Made by a program: the position numbers and the translations under genes. DNA of 56,865 nucleotides from JAGOBP01 sp046328575 (GTDB taxonomy: Bacteria > Chloroflexota > Anaerolineae > Fen-1058). The DNA lies in assembly GCA_046328575.1 (NCBI GenBank), contig JAXLWI010000028.1, positions 1 through 56,865 of the forward strand, in the 5' to 3' direction. Every line of letters starts with the position of its first letter. The stretch's first letter is position 1. Of this stretch, positions 17,901 through 26,175 are shown in pieces. The notes below the pieces were generated by a model. It had not been told where the DNA came from. It made no database searches and worked only from the letters and a program-made list of their open reading frames with translations.

Positions 17901-20899
17901 GCGCTGCGCCCATCGTCGCCTTCAATTTGGAAACGCTGCCCGCTAAAGTGATTCCGCAGGGTTCGTTGAGTTTCGATCAATACGCGATTCGTTCACCGAA
18001 CAGTTGTCTGCAATATCTCGATCGCTATACAGGCGTCCCGACGCCGCGCACGTCGGCACCTGCCGATAGCAACGATGGTTATTTGCGCGGCAACTACAAC
18101 AGCAACGCGATCAGTGTGGATGTCAACGGCTTGCGCGGCGTTTTCTCTACCGCCGATAGTCTAGCGTGGCTCGGTAGTTATCCGTATCGCTTCAACGTCA
18201 GCGCGAGCGGCGGCACGGTCGGCCTCAGCGGCACGCAGATTGTGTCGGGTAGTCTTGGCAGTGGATCTGTAGCGTTGGCCTATCACACAGGCCTCACGAC
18301 CACGTCGCCCACGGCGTTGAACGGCACCTTCGTCAGCCTCACGCTCGATGCACAGGGCGCGGCTTACGGCAACTTCAGCACCGTGCAAGATGTGGCCTGG
18401 TTGAAGAGCGGCTTCAAATTGTTCGCCGGAAGTTGGGAAATGTACTTAGGCGAACTTACTTCGCGCGGTCGGCCACAACTCTCGATGTGGGCCACGCGCC
18501 CTAATGATCTGCGCGATGTGGGTCTGGCGCAGTTGGCCGAGATCGAGCCAGGGCTCAATCGGCGCTTGAGCAGCGCGCAGTTGTACTACAGTAACTGCAC
18601 TGGCCCATCGGCCCTCTTTGATGCGGCGCTCAATACCTATGTGCGGCAAGGCGGCGTGAGTCAACGCCAGAAGGCCAAGATCATCTCGCCCGTGCAACTG
18701 CCCATTCACGGTTACGATGCCTCGCTCGACAACCTTGAATTCGAGTGGTTGGACAACTACATCTTCGATCGCAATGCGACCGCGAACTTGAATCTGCCCT
18801 TCCCGCCCAGCGTGACGCTGCGCCTCGTCAATCTGTGGTTCAACCCGATCGATGGCTGCATCGACGGCGGTGTGGTGCCGCCGGGTCAGGCCGCCAAGAC
18901 GCTGCAATACTGGCAACTGAGCGTGCGCTTCAAATCAGTGGAATTCCGTAGGCCGCTGGGTGGCGCGATTCAGAAGAACCAGTATCACGATGCGATGTTG
19001 TGGGCGCAGAGTGCGATCAGCATTCCGCACGTGACGCCGCCGGGCTCGATCGGGCCGGCCGCCATCAATGTCGATCTCTCGTTTTATCCGACGGGCGAGT
19101 TCTATTCGGCGACGCTGCTCTACAATCGACCGGACTTCACGTTGGACGGCTTCCCGTTTTTGATGGAAGGCTTCCAACTCAACAACATCCCGTTCGATCC
19201 GTGGTTGTTCCCCTATTACTATCCCGGCGGGGCTGCGCCCTTGTGGAATGCCAATGCGACCGCGATCAATCCGCCGTCGAATAACTGGAATCAGCGCGGC
19301 TTTGTGGAGTTGAAAGGGCCGATCGTCGCGCCGTACTTCGGCCCATTGCACGGCCCGATCAATCAACCGCGCCCCAACGTTTTTGTGTTGGGTTGGGATA
19401 GTTACGTGGGCTTCACCGCGCCACTGCGCGCCGAGAAAGTGTGGGTGGATCTGAATGTAGTGAAACTCACCTACAGCTACGATAAGTTAGTTTACGCCTA
19501 CAACACCAGCACGCGGCGCGGCTTGTTGACAGGCTTCAAGAATTACAAACTCGTGCCCGATGAAGCTGTGCCGCCGCTGCCCAGCGAAGCGCAAGTGTTG
19601 AACCTGGATACCGGCGTCGTGATGGAACCCGATCGGATTGGCGTGTATCTGGGGCAAGCCAGTACGATTGCGATTGATCGCGCGCTGGCAGAACAACAGA
19701 ACTTGCCGTTGGTGTCTCCGCCCGATAATTCAACACTGACGGCGTGGCATACCAAACTCGCCGTGATAAATCCGATCACCTACACGACGCTGCTGAACAA
19801 TGTGTGGAGTAAATACGGTTCGCGCACCTACACCGATACGGTGGCCGTGCTGAACGAATATGAACTTGCGCCCAACACCGATCTGCCCGATGATGCGCTC
19901 TTCGGCGGCGGCACGATGGGGCAGATGGATACGTGGGGCGTGAAGTTGAAACGCATGCGCGGCCTCGTCGAGATGACGGGCACCGGGCTTGATTATCAGT
20001 TCGAGCGTTTCCTGCTGAGTCTGCAACTGCGCGTGCAGCAATCGACGGACAAAGACCCGCGCCTGTACGCGGAACTGATCAGCATGGAGATCAATCGGCA
20101 CGGCGACTTCATCTTGATCGGCAAGAACATCAGCAGCACGATGATCCAGGACTTGATCAAACGCATGGACATCTCGTTGCGGATCAATCCGATCTTGCCG
20201 CAATTCGAGGGCGGCTTTACGGGCTACGAGATGTTGTCGAAAGCGAATCCGCGCATTGAGCAGCTCACGGTGGTCATGGGCATCGGCGCGGAGGTCAACT
20301 ACATCGGCGGCGAGTTTGAAGGCGTGGCTAGCGGCACGGGCACAGTGCGCCTGGGTGGCAGTCTGCTCGTCGGCACCATCAAGCCAAATAGCCCGATCTT
20401 GCAGACGCACTTCAAAGAGTTGATGGATAAACTCTCCGAGATTCCCGGCTCGGGCAATCAGATCTTTACGGGCTTTTACTTGCGCGCGCACGGCCAAACG
20501 CCCATCTTCGGCGCGAGTTGTCTATTGCAAGTCACCGCAGGCGCAGAAGTGGCGGGCTGGTACTGGTCGATTGCGAACAATCAAGGCGATGCGTGGGGCG
20601 GCAAATTGCGCGGCTATGTCTTTGGCAGTTTCATCTGCCTGGTCAGTCTGCGCGGCGACATCACGTTGGAGTATACGCAGCAGACGTTTAACAATCAGAC
20701 CGTACGCACCTTCACCGGCGATGGCTGGGTGGCCGGCGGTCTGGGCTTCTGCAATGCCGACGACTGGAAGAGTTGGGACACGCGCTGGTGGGATCAGCCG
20801 TTCTGCTGGACGGCAGGCGCGCGACTGCTGATCAAATATCGCGAAGGGCCGGGCGGCCCCAACGGCTGGGATGTGAGTTACAACGTGGAGTTTGAGTAG
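14918..20899 (+). CDS. Giant secreted protein of unknown function with fibronectin-III-like segments
   Basis: A 1993-residue protein. AGGGGAGGA precedes the ATG. The N terminus is a typical signal peptide ending MANA (residue 30), then a short Ala/Pro/Gln spacer and YTLFLPLVANNY (50-61), a segment I associate with secreted Chloroflexota proteins. Residues about 375-480 (PPDPPLNVTATV, then SGFIVYRAF) and neighbouring segments look like fibronectin-III-type beta-sandwiches. The C-terminal 1200 residues are rich in Tyr, Trp, Asn and Gly, beta-like and unrecognised. There is no C-terminal anchor or repeat array, so it may be released or held by other envelope parts. Residues 805-822 are encoded by an inserted palindromic repeat. 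Confidence 0.8.
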   Translation: MLRRLSVTLAVSLGLLLALFVWLQTPMANAQPQPAAAEPQTLHATSAQTYTLFLPLVANNYPFYTQYGVGYATGSDRTLIRWFWTKPIEPSAFRVYRRVGNGAETLIATVVSVTNPTAAINLLNNTDPRYNNLYNFLITNYAPLGITDIPSFHAVMNNNKLAAQRMAADFYPTALVIGWGYLDKAISPGITYTYRVEAVLPTGAQNLGSVSALAGQLTPLTKPTGLSALSLDDNDPLIRDKAGDWGTAQQNRRFHQTVYLYWDAEQQSNSINGPWLTGYDIYRAPITASTAFSRVNGLQPVQALTATIPISDTPVTTSVLAYEEVPYYYADIAPAVGQYVYRVTPRDLLGQIRAWPTDQAQFSDPITARARDFMPPDPPLNVTATVTATGPISTVIVSWSMTPTADLSGFIVYRAFSISVTLQTNCVDEHQCWREVTRTTQLQWHDLDPQMEQVRWYRLQAVDQDGNRSRYTSPVQAILHDVTPPTPPTVNVIPCDTSGGQEGGYCISATPTTTDTTRYRVYCQFSPDGVMMPISDTTQINNFKLESVYSPTYPLQNVTCQLRAADAQGNLSAPASFNVPWMLSLRPIVAPTPIITTINTALGGVNGYSAQINWDVNDAGGLSGFRIDREAIYRPNNGPVGDVATFNVANPSARVYTDTSIELQTVYNYTVTALTPSGFPFFGKEAASFPRTFKAVINGQRPITEVDWITMTWSAGSGTFMHWDPTSDFLRGWAIFRSVHRDSDYIQLTPIVNSGPIYSDSSAQHDRYWYVAVEFDLRTGEPIRYTRPRSVANGISPTTQDQLGSRAGFLPTARGGYGKPPYTMTATKPMTACSPIMPTAGEPLRFGEGFEVVTVTLGAPIIPSNLTGNGYLHLTPPSGDVYIPVSFAAADGLSVGDAQNHVCTGQLSVTGAAVLPKDMHYPNGLHYDLNAIYAKPWFTQPNVGTGEVSINLPDNLRLFASGGESDVWPLFATDGLVVHSDLSFSMTASLAGFGCAAPIVAFNLETLPAKVIPQGSLSFDQYAIRSPNSCLQYLDRYTGVPTPRTSAPADSNDGYLRGNYNSNAISVDVNGLRGVFSTADSLAWLGSYPYRFNVSASGGTVGLSGTQIVSGSLGSGSVALAYHTGLTTTSPTALNGTFVSLTLDAQGAAYGNFSTVQDVAWLKSGFKLFAGSWEMYLGELTSRGRPQLSMWATRPNDLRDVGLAQLAEIEPGLNRRLSSAQLYYSNCTGPSALFDAALNTYVRQGGVSQRQKAKIISPVQLPIHGYDASLDNLEFEWLDNYIFDRNATANLNLPFPPSVTLRLVNLWFNPIDGCIDGGVVPPGQAAKTLQYWQLSVRFKSVEFRRPLGGAIQKNQYHDAMLWAQSAISIPHVTPPGSIGPAAINVDLSFYPTGEFYSATLLYNRPDFTLDGFPFLMEGFQLNNIPFDPWLFPYYYPGGAAPLWNANATAINPPSNNWNQRGFVELKGPIVAPYFGPLHGPINQPRPNVFVLGWDSYVGFTAPLRAEKVWVDLNVVKLTYSYDKLVYAYNTSTRRGLLTGFKNYKLVPDEAVPPLPSEAQVLNLDTGVVMEPDRIGVYLGQASTIAIDRALAEQQNLPLVSPPDNSTLTAWHTKLAVINPITYTTLLNNVWSKYGSRTYTDTVAVLNEYELAPNTDLPDDALFGGGTMGQMDTWGVKLKRMRGLVEMTGTGLDYQFERFLLSLQLRVQQSTDKDPRLYAELISMEINRHGDFILIGKNISSTMIQDLIKRMDISLRINPILPQFEGGFTGYEMLSKANPRIEQLTVVMGIGAEVNYIGGEFEGVASGTGTVRLGGSLLVGTIKPNSPILQTHFKELMDKLSEIPGSGNQIFTGFYLRAHGQTPIFGASCLLQVTAGAEVAGWYWSIANNQGDAWGGKLRGYVFGSFICLVSLRGDITLEYTQQTFNNQTVRTFTGDGWVAGGLGFCNADDWKSWDTRWWDQPFCWTAGARLLIKYREGPGGPNGWDVSYNVEFE
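17331..17383. repeat. Palindromic repeat inserted in frame in the giant gene
   Basis: Outer arms GTAGGGCGG (17331-17339) and CCGCCCTAC (17375-17383) plus an inner hairpin GGCGGCT/AGCCGCC (17360-17366 and 17373-17379). It reads as RAGFLPTARGGYGKPPY, a low-complexity loop unlike its surroundings, so it looks like a REP-type element captured by the gene. Confidence 0.65.
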
Positions 20900-20904
20900 A
20901 AAGA

Positions 20905-20961
20905 ATCACGGAGGACACTGAGATCACTGCAGTTCGCAAAATTCTCAGTGTCCTCCGTGAT
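20905..20961. repeat. Long inverted repeat after the giant gene
   Basis: Perfect 19-base arms: 20905-20923 (starts ATCACGGAGGACAC) and 20943-20961 (ends CCTCCGTGAT), with a 19-base loop. It starts 5 bases after the stop codon of the giant gene and ends 15 bases before the next start. It has no T run, so a 3'-end protecting hairpin or mobile repeat is as likely as a terminator. Confidence 0.8.
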
Positions 20962-20976
20962 GGGTGGGCGCGCGAC

Positions 20977-21171
20977 ATGACCGATACCCATCAAGCCGTG
21001 GAGCGGGAAACATTTATCGTGCGCGTGTGGCATGAGTCGGCCAGCGGCGTCTGGCGCGGCGAGATCGTGCATCTGCCCGATCGGGTTGCGCTGCATTTCG
21101 CGTCGTTCGCGCAAGCCGAGAAGTTTATGCAACGCTATCTGTCTCACGCCGATGCGGAACAATCCACCTAG
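20977..21171 (+). CDS. Small conserved-looking protein, 64 residues
   Basis: A short soluble protein with no assigned function. The core, FIVRVWHESASGVWRGEIVHLPDRVALHF, followed by FASFAQAEKFMQRYL, looks like a three-strand sheet plus helix. I have a recollection of similar short proteins in Chloroflexota but cannot confirm it. Start ATG 20977 has only GGGTGGG as a possible ribosome site. It lies behind the giant gene and a long hairpin, so its expression may be separate. Confidence 0.6.
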   Translation: MTDTHQAVERETFIVRVWHESASGVWRGEIVHLPDRVALHFASFAQAEKFMQRYLSHADAEQST

Positions 21172-21492
21172 ATATTCGCCCTTCACAGTCTGCCAGCCCC
21201 TCAACACCTCACAGTGTTGTCCAGATCGATCGAAGAACATAGCGTGCTAACGTGTTACCAACATAGCCCAATATGACGAGAGTACGATGCTCGACTGTCG
21301 TCGTCAGCTTTCAGGTCTGTACGTGACGCCTCGCTGTCAGGACTAAGCCACCAGATCACCCCATAATCAAACCAACGGCTGACATCCGACCTATTCCTGC
21401 GATTTGCTCCGTCTTTAGTCGGATGACGTTGAAGCAGTGCGCTGATAATCTAGACACGTGTGCGGGGGCACAAATCTTGAGGGGCGATGACG
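21172..21492. other. Non-coding gap before the carotenoid operon
   Basis: About 320 bases without a supported gene. It must hold the crt promoter, but I see no convincing -35/-10 pair; the best hint is TG-A-TAATCT at 21443-21451. A small inverted repeat CAACAC/GTGTTG lies near 21210. GAGGGG at 21479-21484 is the ribosome site for crtB. Confidence 0.5.
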
Positions 21493-22431
21493 ATGTTTAC
21501 GCCGCACACTTGGGAACAACCGCTGTTGATGTTGGCGCGTGAAGCCGTGCAGTCGATGACGACCCACGTGGTCAGCGCGCCGATCCGCGATCGAGCCGAA
21601 TTGGCGCGCGCTTACGCGCATTGCGAAGCGATCACCGCCCACCACAGCCGATCGTTCTTTCTGGCCTCGACGTTTCTCTCGGCGGATAAGCGCCGTGCGC
21701 TGCGCGCCCTCTACGCTTTTTGCCGTGTGACTGATGACATCGTCGATTGCGCTCACTGCGAAGCCGAAAACGAACTCATGCGCTGGCGACATCAATCACT
21801 CGCCATCAATCCGCCGCACGCTGATCGCGTCGCGGTGGCTTGGGCCGATGCGCGTTTGCGCTATCGCATTCCCGTTCGTTACGCCGAACAGTTGATCGAC
21901 GGTGTGGCGCGTGACCTCACGCAGCACCGCTATCAAACCTTCGACGATCTCGCCGCGTATGCGTACGGCGTCGCTTCGACTGTAGGCTTGATGAGCATGC
22001 ACATCATCGGTTTTAGCGGACCGGAAGCCATTCCATACGCGATCAAACTCGGCGTCGCACTTCAACTCACTAACATCCTGCGTGACGTGGCCGAAGACTG
22101 GCAAGCCGGACGCGTGTACTTGCCCGCCGCCGAACTGGCCGAGTTCGATCTGAGCGAAGCCGATTTAGACGCGGGCCGCGTCGACAATCGCTGGCGCGGC
22201 TTCATGCATTTTCAGATCGAGCGTAATCGTCGCCTATACGCGGAAGCATGGCCCGGCATCGCCATGCTGAACAAAGACGGACGATTTGCCGTAGCGGCCG
22301 CGGCTGGTCTGTATCGCGCCATCCTCGACGACATCGAAGCCCACGATTACGACATCTTCTCGCGTCGCGCCCACGTCAACGGCGCGCGCAAGTTGAGCAA
22401 ACTTCCCGGCCTGTGGTGGCACAACCGATGA
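21493..22431 (+). CDS. crtB: Phytoene synthase
   Basis: About 312 residues of the trans-isoprenyl-diphosphate synthase (squalene/phytoene synthase) family; it joins two geranylgeranyl-PP into phytoene. The two magnesium-binding Asp motifs are present: CRVTDDIVD and NILRDVAEDWQAGRVYLP, with SRSFFLAS near the N terminus. Of the two in-frame ATGs, 21493 is preferred because GAGGGG is 8 bases upstream; from ATG 21487 the gap would be only 2 bases. The stop overlaps crtY by ATGA. The operon has no geranylgeranyl-PP synthase, so that must come from elsewhere. Confidence 0.93.
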   Translation: MFTPHTWEQPLLMLAREAVQSMTTHVVSAPIRDRAELARAYAHCEAITAHHSRSFFLASTFLSADKRRALRALYAFCRVTDDIVDCAHCEAENELMRWRHQSLAINPPHADRVAVAWADARLRYRIPVRYAEQLIDGVARDLTQHRYQTFDDLAAYAYGVASTVGLMSMHIIGFSGPEAIPYAIKLGVALQLTNILRDVAEDWQAGRVYLPAAELAEFDLSEADLDAGRVDNRWRGFMHFQIERNRRLYAEAWPGIAMLNKDGRFAVAAAAGLYRAILDDIEAHDYDIFSRRAHVNGARKLSKLPGLWWHNR

Positions 22432-23651
22432 ACCACTACGACTACATTATTTTGGGCGGCGGCCTGGCAGGCCTTAGCCTCGCCTGCCAGTTGATCGATA
22501 GTTCGTTGCGTGATCGTACGATTTTGATCGTCGAGCCGGACGACAAGGATCGCAACGATCGCACGTTCTGTTTCTGGTCCGATCGGCCCACGCCCTTTGA
22601 CGCGATCGTGCATCGCTCGTGGGATCAAATCCAACTCGTCGATGATCAGTCGTCACACCCGATCGATCTCGGCGCGTACCGCTATCACATGATTCGCGGC
22701 CTCGATTTCTATCAGCACGCGCATGACGTGTTGACGGCTTGCAGCAACGTTACCTTTATTCAAAACACAGCCGATCACATCGAAGAGACCGCTGATGGCG
22801 CATTCGTTACAGTCGGCGGCCAACGCTACTTCGGTCGCTGGATTTTCGACAGCCGCTTCAAAGTGGCTGCTTTCAAGGCCGATCCGGCGAATGCCGACGC
22901 GTTATACCAGCACTTCACCGGCTGGTTGATCGAGACCCTCGATGATGCTTTTGATCCATCGGCCGCAACGATGTTCGACTTTCGAGTGCCGCAGAGAAAT
23001 GAATTACGTTTCTGCTATGTACTGCCGTTATCGAAGCGGCAGGCGTTGATCGAGTTCGTTGCCTTAAGTTCTCATCAGCTTGAATCAACGCTGAAGGCCT
23101 ACGTCGAACATACGCTGAACTTGCGCGACTATCGCATCCTCGAAGAAGAAGGCGGTGTCAGCCCGCTAACTGATCGGTCATTTGCGCGTCGCACTAGCGC
23201 ACACGTGATGACGATCGGCACAGCGGGCGGACGGATCAAAGCGTCATCGGGCTACGCTTACACGCGCATCCAGGATGATTCGACTGCCATCGTGCGGTCG
23301 CTGATCGAAACGGGGCAGCCATTCAACGTCCCTGCCGATTCGCCGTTCTTCCGGTTGTGCGATGCACTGTTGTTGCGCCTGATGCGCGAACAGGGCGCTA
23401 CGCTCCAGGCGATTTTTGTGACGATGTTCCAGCGCAATCCGGCGGCGCGTATCTTTCGCTTCTTGGATGAAACCGCCGCGATAGCCGATGTGGCGTTGTT
23501 CATTGCCCACATGCCGCCGCGCCCGTTCTTGCAAGCGCTATACGAGCACGGCATTGAGAGAATTCAAATCGCTTCGAACAACATCGCGCTTAAGATCAAA
23601 GCCAGCCATCGCCAGGTGGGTGCATGGCGGCGAGAAAATAGTCAGGAGTAA
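22428..23651 (+). CDS. crtY: Lycopene beta-cyclase, CrtY type
   Basis: A 407-residue FAD-dependent cyclase that closes the ends of lycopene to beta-ionone rings. It has the N-terminal dinucleotide fold YIILGGGLAGLSLA, the DRTFCFW motif, a mid-region NELRFCYVLPLSKRQALIEF and the C-terminal block TAGGRIKASSGYAYTRIQ, all typical of CrtY. The start is ATG 22428, overlapping the crtB stop by 4 bases; an in-frame ATG further upstream lies inside crtB and would add 60 unrelated residues. It sits between crtB and crtI, so the predicted product of the operon is beta-carotene or a related cyclic carotenoid. Confidence 0.9.
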   Translation: MNHYDYIILGGGLAGLSLACQLIDSSLRDRTILIVEPDDKDRNDRTFCFWSDRPTPFDAIVHRSWDQIQLVDDQSSHPIDLGAYRYHMIRGLDFYQHAHDVLTACSNVTFIQNTADHIEETADGAFVTVGGQRYFGRWIFDSRFKVAAFKADPANADALYQHFTGWLIETLDDAFDPSAATMFDFRVPQRNELRFCYVLPLSKRQALIEFVALSSHQLESTLKAYVEHTLNLRDYRILEEEGGVSPLTDRSFARRTSAHVMTIGTAGGRIKASSGYAYTRIQDDSTAIVRSLIETGQPFNVPADSPFFRLCDALLLRLMREQGATLQAIFVTMFQRNPAARIFRFLDETAAIADVALFIAHMPPRPFLQALYEHGIERIQIASNNIALKIKASHRQVGAWRRENSQE

Positions 23652-23654
23652 GTC

Positions 23655-25184
23655 ATGCCTACGAAGTTAACCGCTCTCATTATCGGCGCTGGGATTGGCG
23701 GCATTGCCACTGCCGCGCGTCTGGCCCGTGCCGGATATACCGTCACTGTGTTGGAGAAGAACGGCCGGCCTGGTGGCCGTTGCGATCAATTGGTGCGTGA
23801 CGGCCATCGCTTCGATATCGGGCCGACGTTGTTCCTGATGCCGGAAGTGTTCGCTGAAACTTACGCTGATCTCGGTGAAAGCATGACCGATCATCTTGAT
23901 CTCCGCCGGATCGATCCGACCTATCGCATTCGCTTCGACGATGGTGTGTCGCTAGCGTTGACTAATGATCTGCACGCGCTGCAAGATCAACTGGAAGCGA
24001 TCGAGCCCGGCAGCTTTAGTGGCTTGCTGCGCTACCTCGTCGAAGGCGAGACGAACTATCATGAATCGCTAAAGTATTTTGTAGGCCGCAACTTCCGCAA
24101 TATCTTCGAGTATTTCAGCCCGAAGAACTTGCCATTGTTGTTTAAGCTCAAAGCGTTGCGCAAGCACTACGACAACATCGGTCACTACTTTGATGATCCG
24201 CATTTGAAGGCTGCATTCACGTTCCAGAATATGTATCTGGGCGTCAGCCCGTTTGATGCGCTGGCGACGTACTCCCTGCTGCAATACACCGAACTGTGTG
24301 ACGGCGTGTGGTTTCCGATGGGTGGTCTGTATCGCGTGATCGAGAGTTTGGTCGGCATCGCGGAGAAGAATGGCGTACACTTTGTTTACAACGCGCCCGT
24401 GCGGCGCATCAACGTCGAAGGGCGGCGTGCGACGGGCGTCACGTTCGAAGATGGCTCGACGCTCGCGGCTGATGTGGTTGTGGCTAACGCCGATCTGCCG
24501 TACGCCTATGATGCGTTATTGCCGGATCGCGCCGAAGCCGATCGGTTGGCGCGGCTCAAATACACTTGTTCGGCCATCATGTTTTACTGGGGCGTGGATC
24601 GGGTCTACGATCAGCTCGGCCATCACAACGTCTTTTTGTCGGGCGATTATCGTGCAAGTTTCGAGCGCATCTTCAACGATCACACGCTGCCCGATCAGCC
24701 GAGTTTCTACGTTCACGCACCCGCGCGCACCGATCCAGCTGCCGCACCCGCCGGACAAGACACTTTGTTCGTGCTGGTGCCGACCGGCCATCTCGACGCA
24801 GCGACACAGCAAGCATGGGGCGTGTTGGCTGCGCAAGCTCGATCGAGTGTGGTGAACCGCCTAAAGGAAATTGGTGTTACTGATCTCGATCAGCATCTCA
24901 AGTTCGAGGTATGTTACACGCCGCGTGATTGGCGTGATCGCTACAATTTAGCAAAGGGCGCGGCCTTTGGGTTGAGTCACAACTTCTTGCAAGTGGGTTA
25001 TTTGCGACCGCAGAACCGGCACGCGCGCTATGGCAATGTGTACTTCGTCGGATCGAGCACGCATCCGGGCAGTGGCTTGCCGATGGCGCTGTTGTCCGCG
25101 CGGCTGACGACAGAGCGTGTGTTAGCGGAGCAACCGTTGGCCCAAGCTAGAACGATCGTGCGCGGTAACCCCGCGTATGCTTAA
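23655..25184 (+). CDS. crtI: Phytoene desaturase
   Basis: A 509-residue CrtI-type FAD oxidase, full length. The N-terminal FAD fold is LIIGAGIGGIATAARLARAGYTVTVLEKN with the following GRPGGRCDQ; the C-terminal signature is NVYFVGSSTHPGSGLPMALLSARL. It should desaturate phytoene to lycopene in the membrane. AGGAGT precedes the ATG, which lies 3 bases after the crtY stop. A strong bidirectional terminator ends the operon. Related 4,4'-diapophytoene or carotene oxygenases share the fold, but context with crtB and crtY favours phytoene. Confidence 0.92.
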   Translation: MPTKLTALIIGAGIGGIATAARLARAGYTVTVLEKNGRPGGRCDQLVRDGHRFDIGPTLFLMPEVFAETYADLGESMTDHLDLRRIDPTYRIRFDDGVSLALTNDLHALQDQLEAIEPGSFSGLLRYLVEGETNYHESLKYFVGRNFRNIFEYFSPKNLPLLFKLKALRKHYDNIGHYFDDPHLKAAFTFQNMYLGVSPFDALATYSLLQYTELCDGVWFPMGGLYRVIESLVGIAEKNGVHFVYNAPVRRINVEGRRATGVTFEDGSTLAADVVVANADLPYAYDALLPDRAEADRLARLKYTCSAIMFYWGVDRVYDQLGHHNVFLSGDYRASFERIFNDHTLPDQPSFYVHAPARTDPAAAPAGQDTLFVLVPTGHLDAATQQAWGVLAAQARSSVVNRLKEIGVTDLDQHLKFEVCYTPRDWRDRYNLAKGAAFGLSHNFLQVGYLRPQNRHARYGNVYFVGSSTHPGSGLPMALLSARLTTERVLAEQPLAQARTIVRGNPAYA

Positions 25185-25198
25185 CTCGAAACGATAGC

Positions 25199-25237
25199 AA
25201 AAATCACGAAGCCCGCAGCGCGGGCTTCGTGATTTTT
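25199..25237. terminator. Bidirectional terminator between crtI and the flavodoxin gene
   Basis: Perfect 18-base arms AAAAATCACGAAGCCCGC and GCGGGCTTCGTGATTTTT with a 3-base loop; T runs on both strands. Confidence 0.92.
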
Positions 25238-25254
25238 GGCGGACTGACGGTGTG

Positions 25255-25773
25255 TTATTGAAGCAGCGGTAGCAAGCTGATCGCCCAGGTGCGAATGGCA
25301 TTCCAATCGCGATGATCGCCTTCGGTCCATACACCGAACATCACGCTGAGTCTGAACTTCAGCCGAGTGGACCACGACGTGATCTTGTTGAGGTTTAGCA
25401 CGCCGGCAAACAGCCCCTTGCTGACCGGTTTCACCAGCACGCTGATCGGGTCTAAAAACGTGGCGACATGCGAGCGATAGTTCTCGCCGTTCTTCATGGC
25501 TAAGGTCATGCAGACTACAAACGCCGCAAACGGCTTCTGTCGTAAAGCAGCTTGATGCGCTCGGATGAACTGCATGGCTTCTGGCAGTACTTGCTTGCCG
25601 CGGATCGCGCTGCCCGCTACGACGGCGTGGTACGGCGCGAGGTCGGTTACGTCCGCCATGGCGCGAACGTCAACGTCGGCGCCAGATTCTCGCAGCGCTT
25701 GACCAACCGCTTCGGCGACGCCAGCCGTTGAGCCTAATCGGCTGGCGTAAGTCACAAGGATGGTATTCGTCAC
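25255..25773 (-). CDS. Flavodoxin-domain protein, HemG-like
   Basis: A 172-residue flavodoxin fold. The FMN phosphate loop is TYASRLGSTAGVAEAVG and the C-terminal EGDHRDWNAIRTWA matches flavodoxin-like protoporphyrinogen dehydrogenases (HemG group). It may reduce or oxidise a quinone- or porphyrin-type partner; without other heme genes nearby this is open. GTG start at 25773, 8 bases after AGGAG. It is last in a minus-strand series with two small membrane proteins and an MBL hydrolase. Confidence 0.82.
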   Translation of the reverse strand: MTNTILVTYASRLGSTAGVAEAVGQALRESGADVDVRAMADVTDLAPYHAVVAGSAIRGKQVLPEAMQFIRAHQAALRQKPFAAFVVCMTLAMKNGENYRSHVATFLDPISVLVKPVSKGLFAGVLNLNKITSWSTRLKFRLSVMFGVWTEGDHRDWNAIRTWAISLLPLLQ

Positions 25774-25794
25774 TACATGCTCTCCTAAAGATAT

Positions 25795-26175
25795 TCAGGC
25801 TTGAGATTTAACGAGCAGATACATGGTGGCAGCAGCCGAAACCACCGTCAGAAATGGGCCGATTTTGTGGATCGCCAGAATCGTCGTGGCGGCTGGTTGT
25901 TCCAGGCTCGATAGTCCTCCGCTGATGATGGTGGCGAGAAAGAGCACCAGCGTGATCGCCGCCGCGATCCATACCGTTGAGTTCAATCCGACTTGTTGGT
26001 TGATTTGGTAAACGGTTACTCCAATGAGGATGGCCGTTCCTAACCCCATCAGTTTGTGGATGGTCAAGACGAGCACGTTCAGCGGTCGGCCTGAATTGCT
26101 CAACCAGAAGCCGGACAGAAAGATGAGGATGAACAGTAAGCCCGTGCCGATGAAGCGCGTGATTAGAGCATTCAT
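25795..26175 (-). CDS. Four-helix membrane protein
   Basis: A 126-residue protein with four predicted membrane helices. Helices 2 and 4 carry similar motifs, LTIHKLMGLG and LAIHKIGPFL, so it may be an internal duplication with two His residues that could bind heme or a metal. I do not recognise the family. Its ATG overlaps the stop of the upstream gene (ATGA), which shows translational coupling, and it precedes the flavodoxin gene by 21 bases. A role in redox transfer with the flavodoxin is possible but only inferred. Confidence 0.72.
   Translation of the reverse strand: MNALITRFIGTGLLFILIFLSGFWLSNSGRPLNVLVLTIHKLMGLGTAILIGVTVYQINQQVGLNSTVWIAAAITLVLFLATIISGGLSSLEQPAATTILAIHKIGPFLTVVSAAATMYLLVKSQA

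Noticed and set aside
19730..20497. 255-codon minus-strand open frame inside the giant secreted-protein gene
   Set aside because: It is antisense to a well-supported gene, is rich in Arg, Ala, His and Asp as expected from the opposite strand of G+C-rich coding DNA, and shows no family motif or ribosome site.
22248..22428. An upstream ATG giving a 467-residue cyclase
   Set aside because: The extra 60 residues lie inside crtB in another frame and precede the natural dinucleotide-binding N terminus; the ATGA overlap start at 22428 fits.
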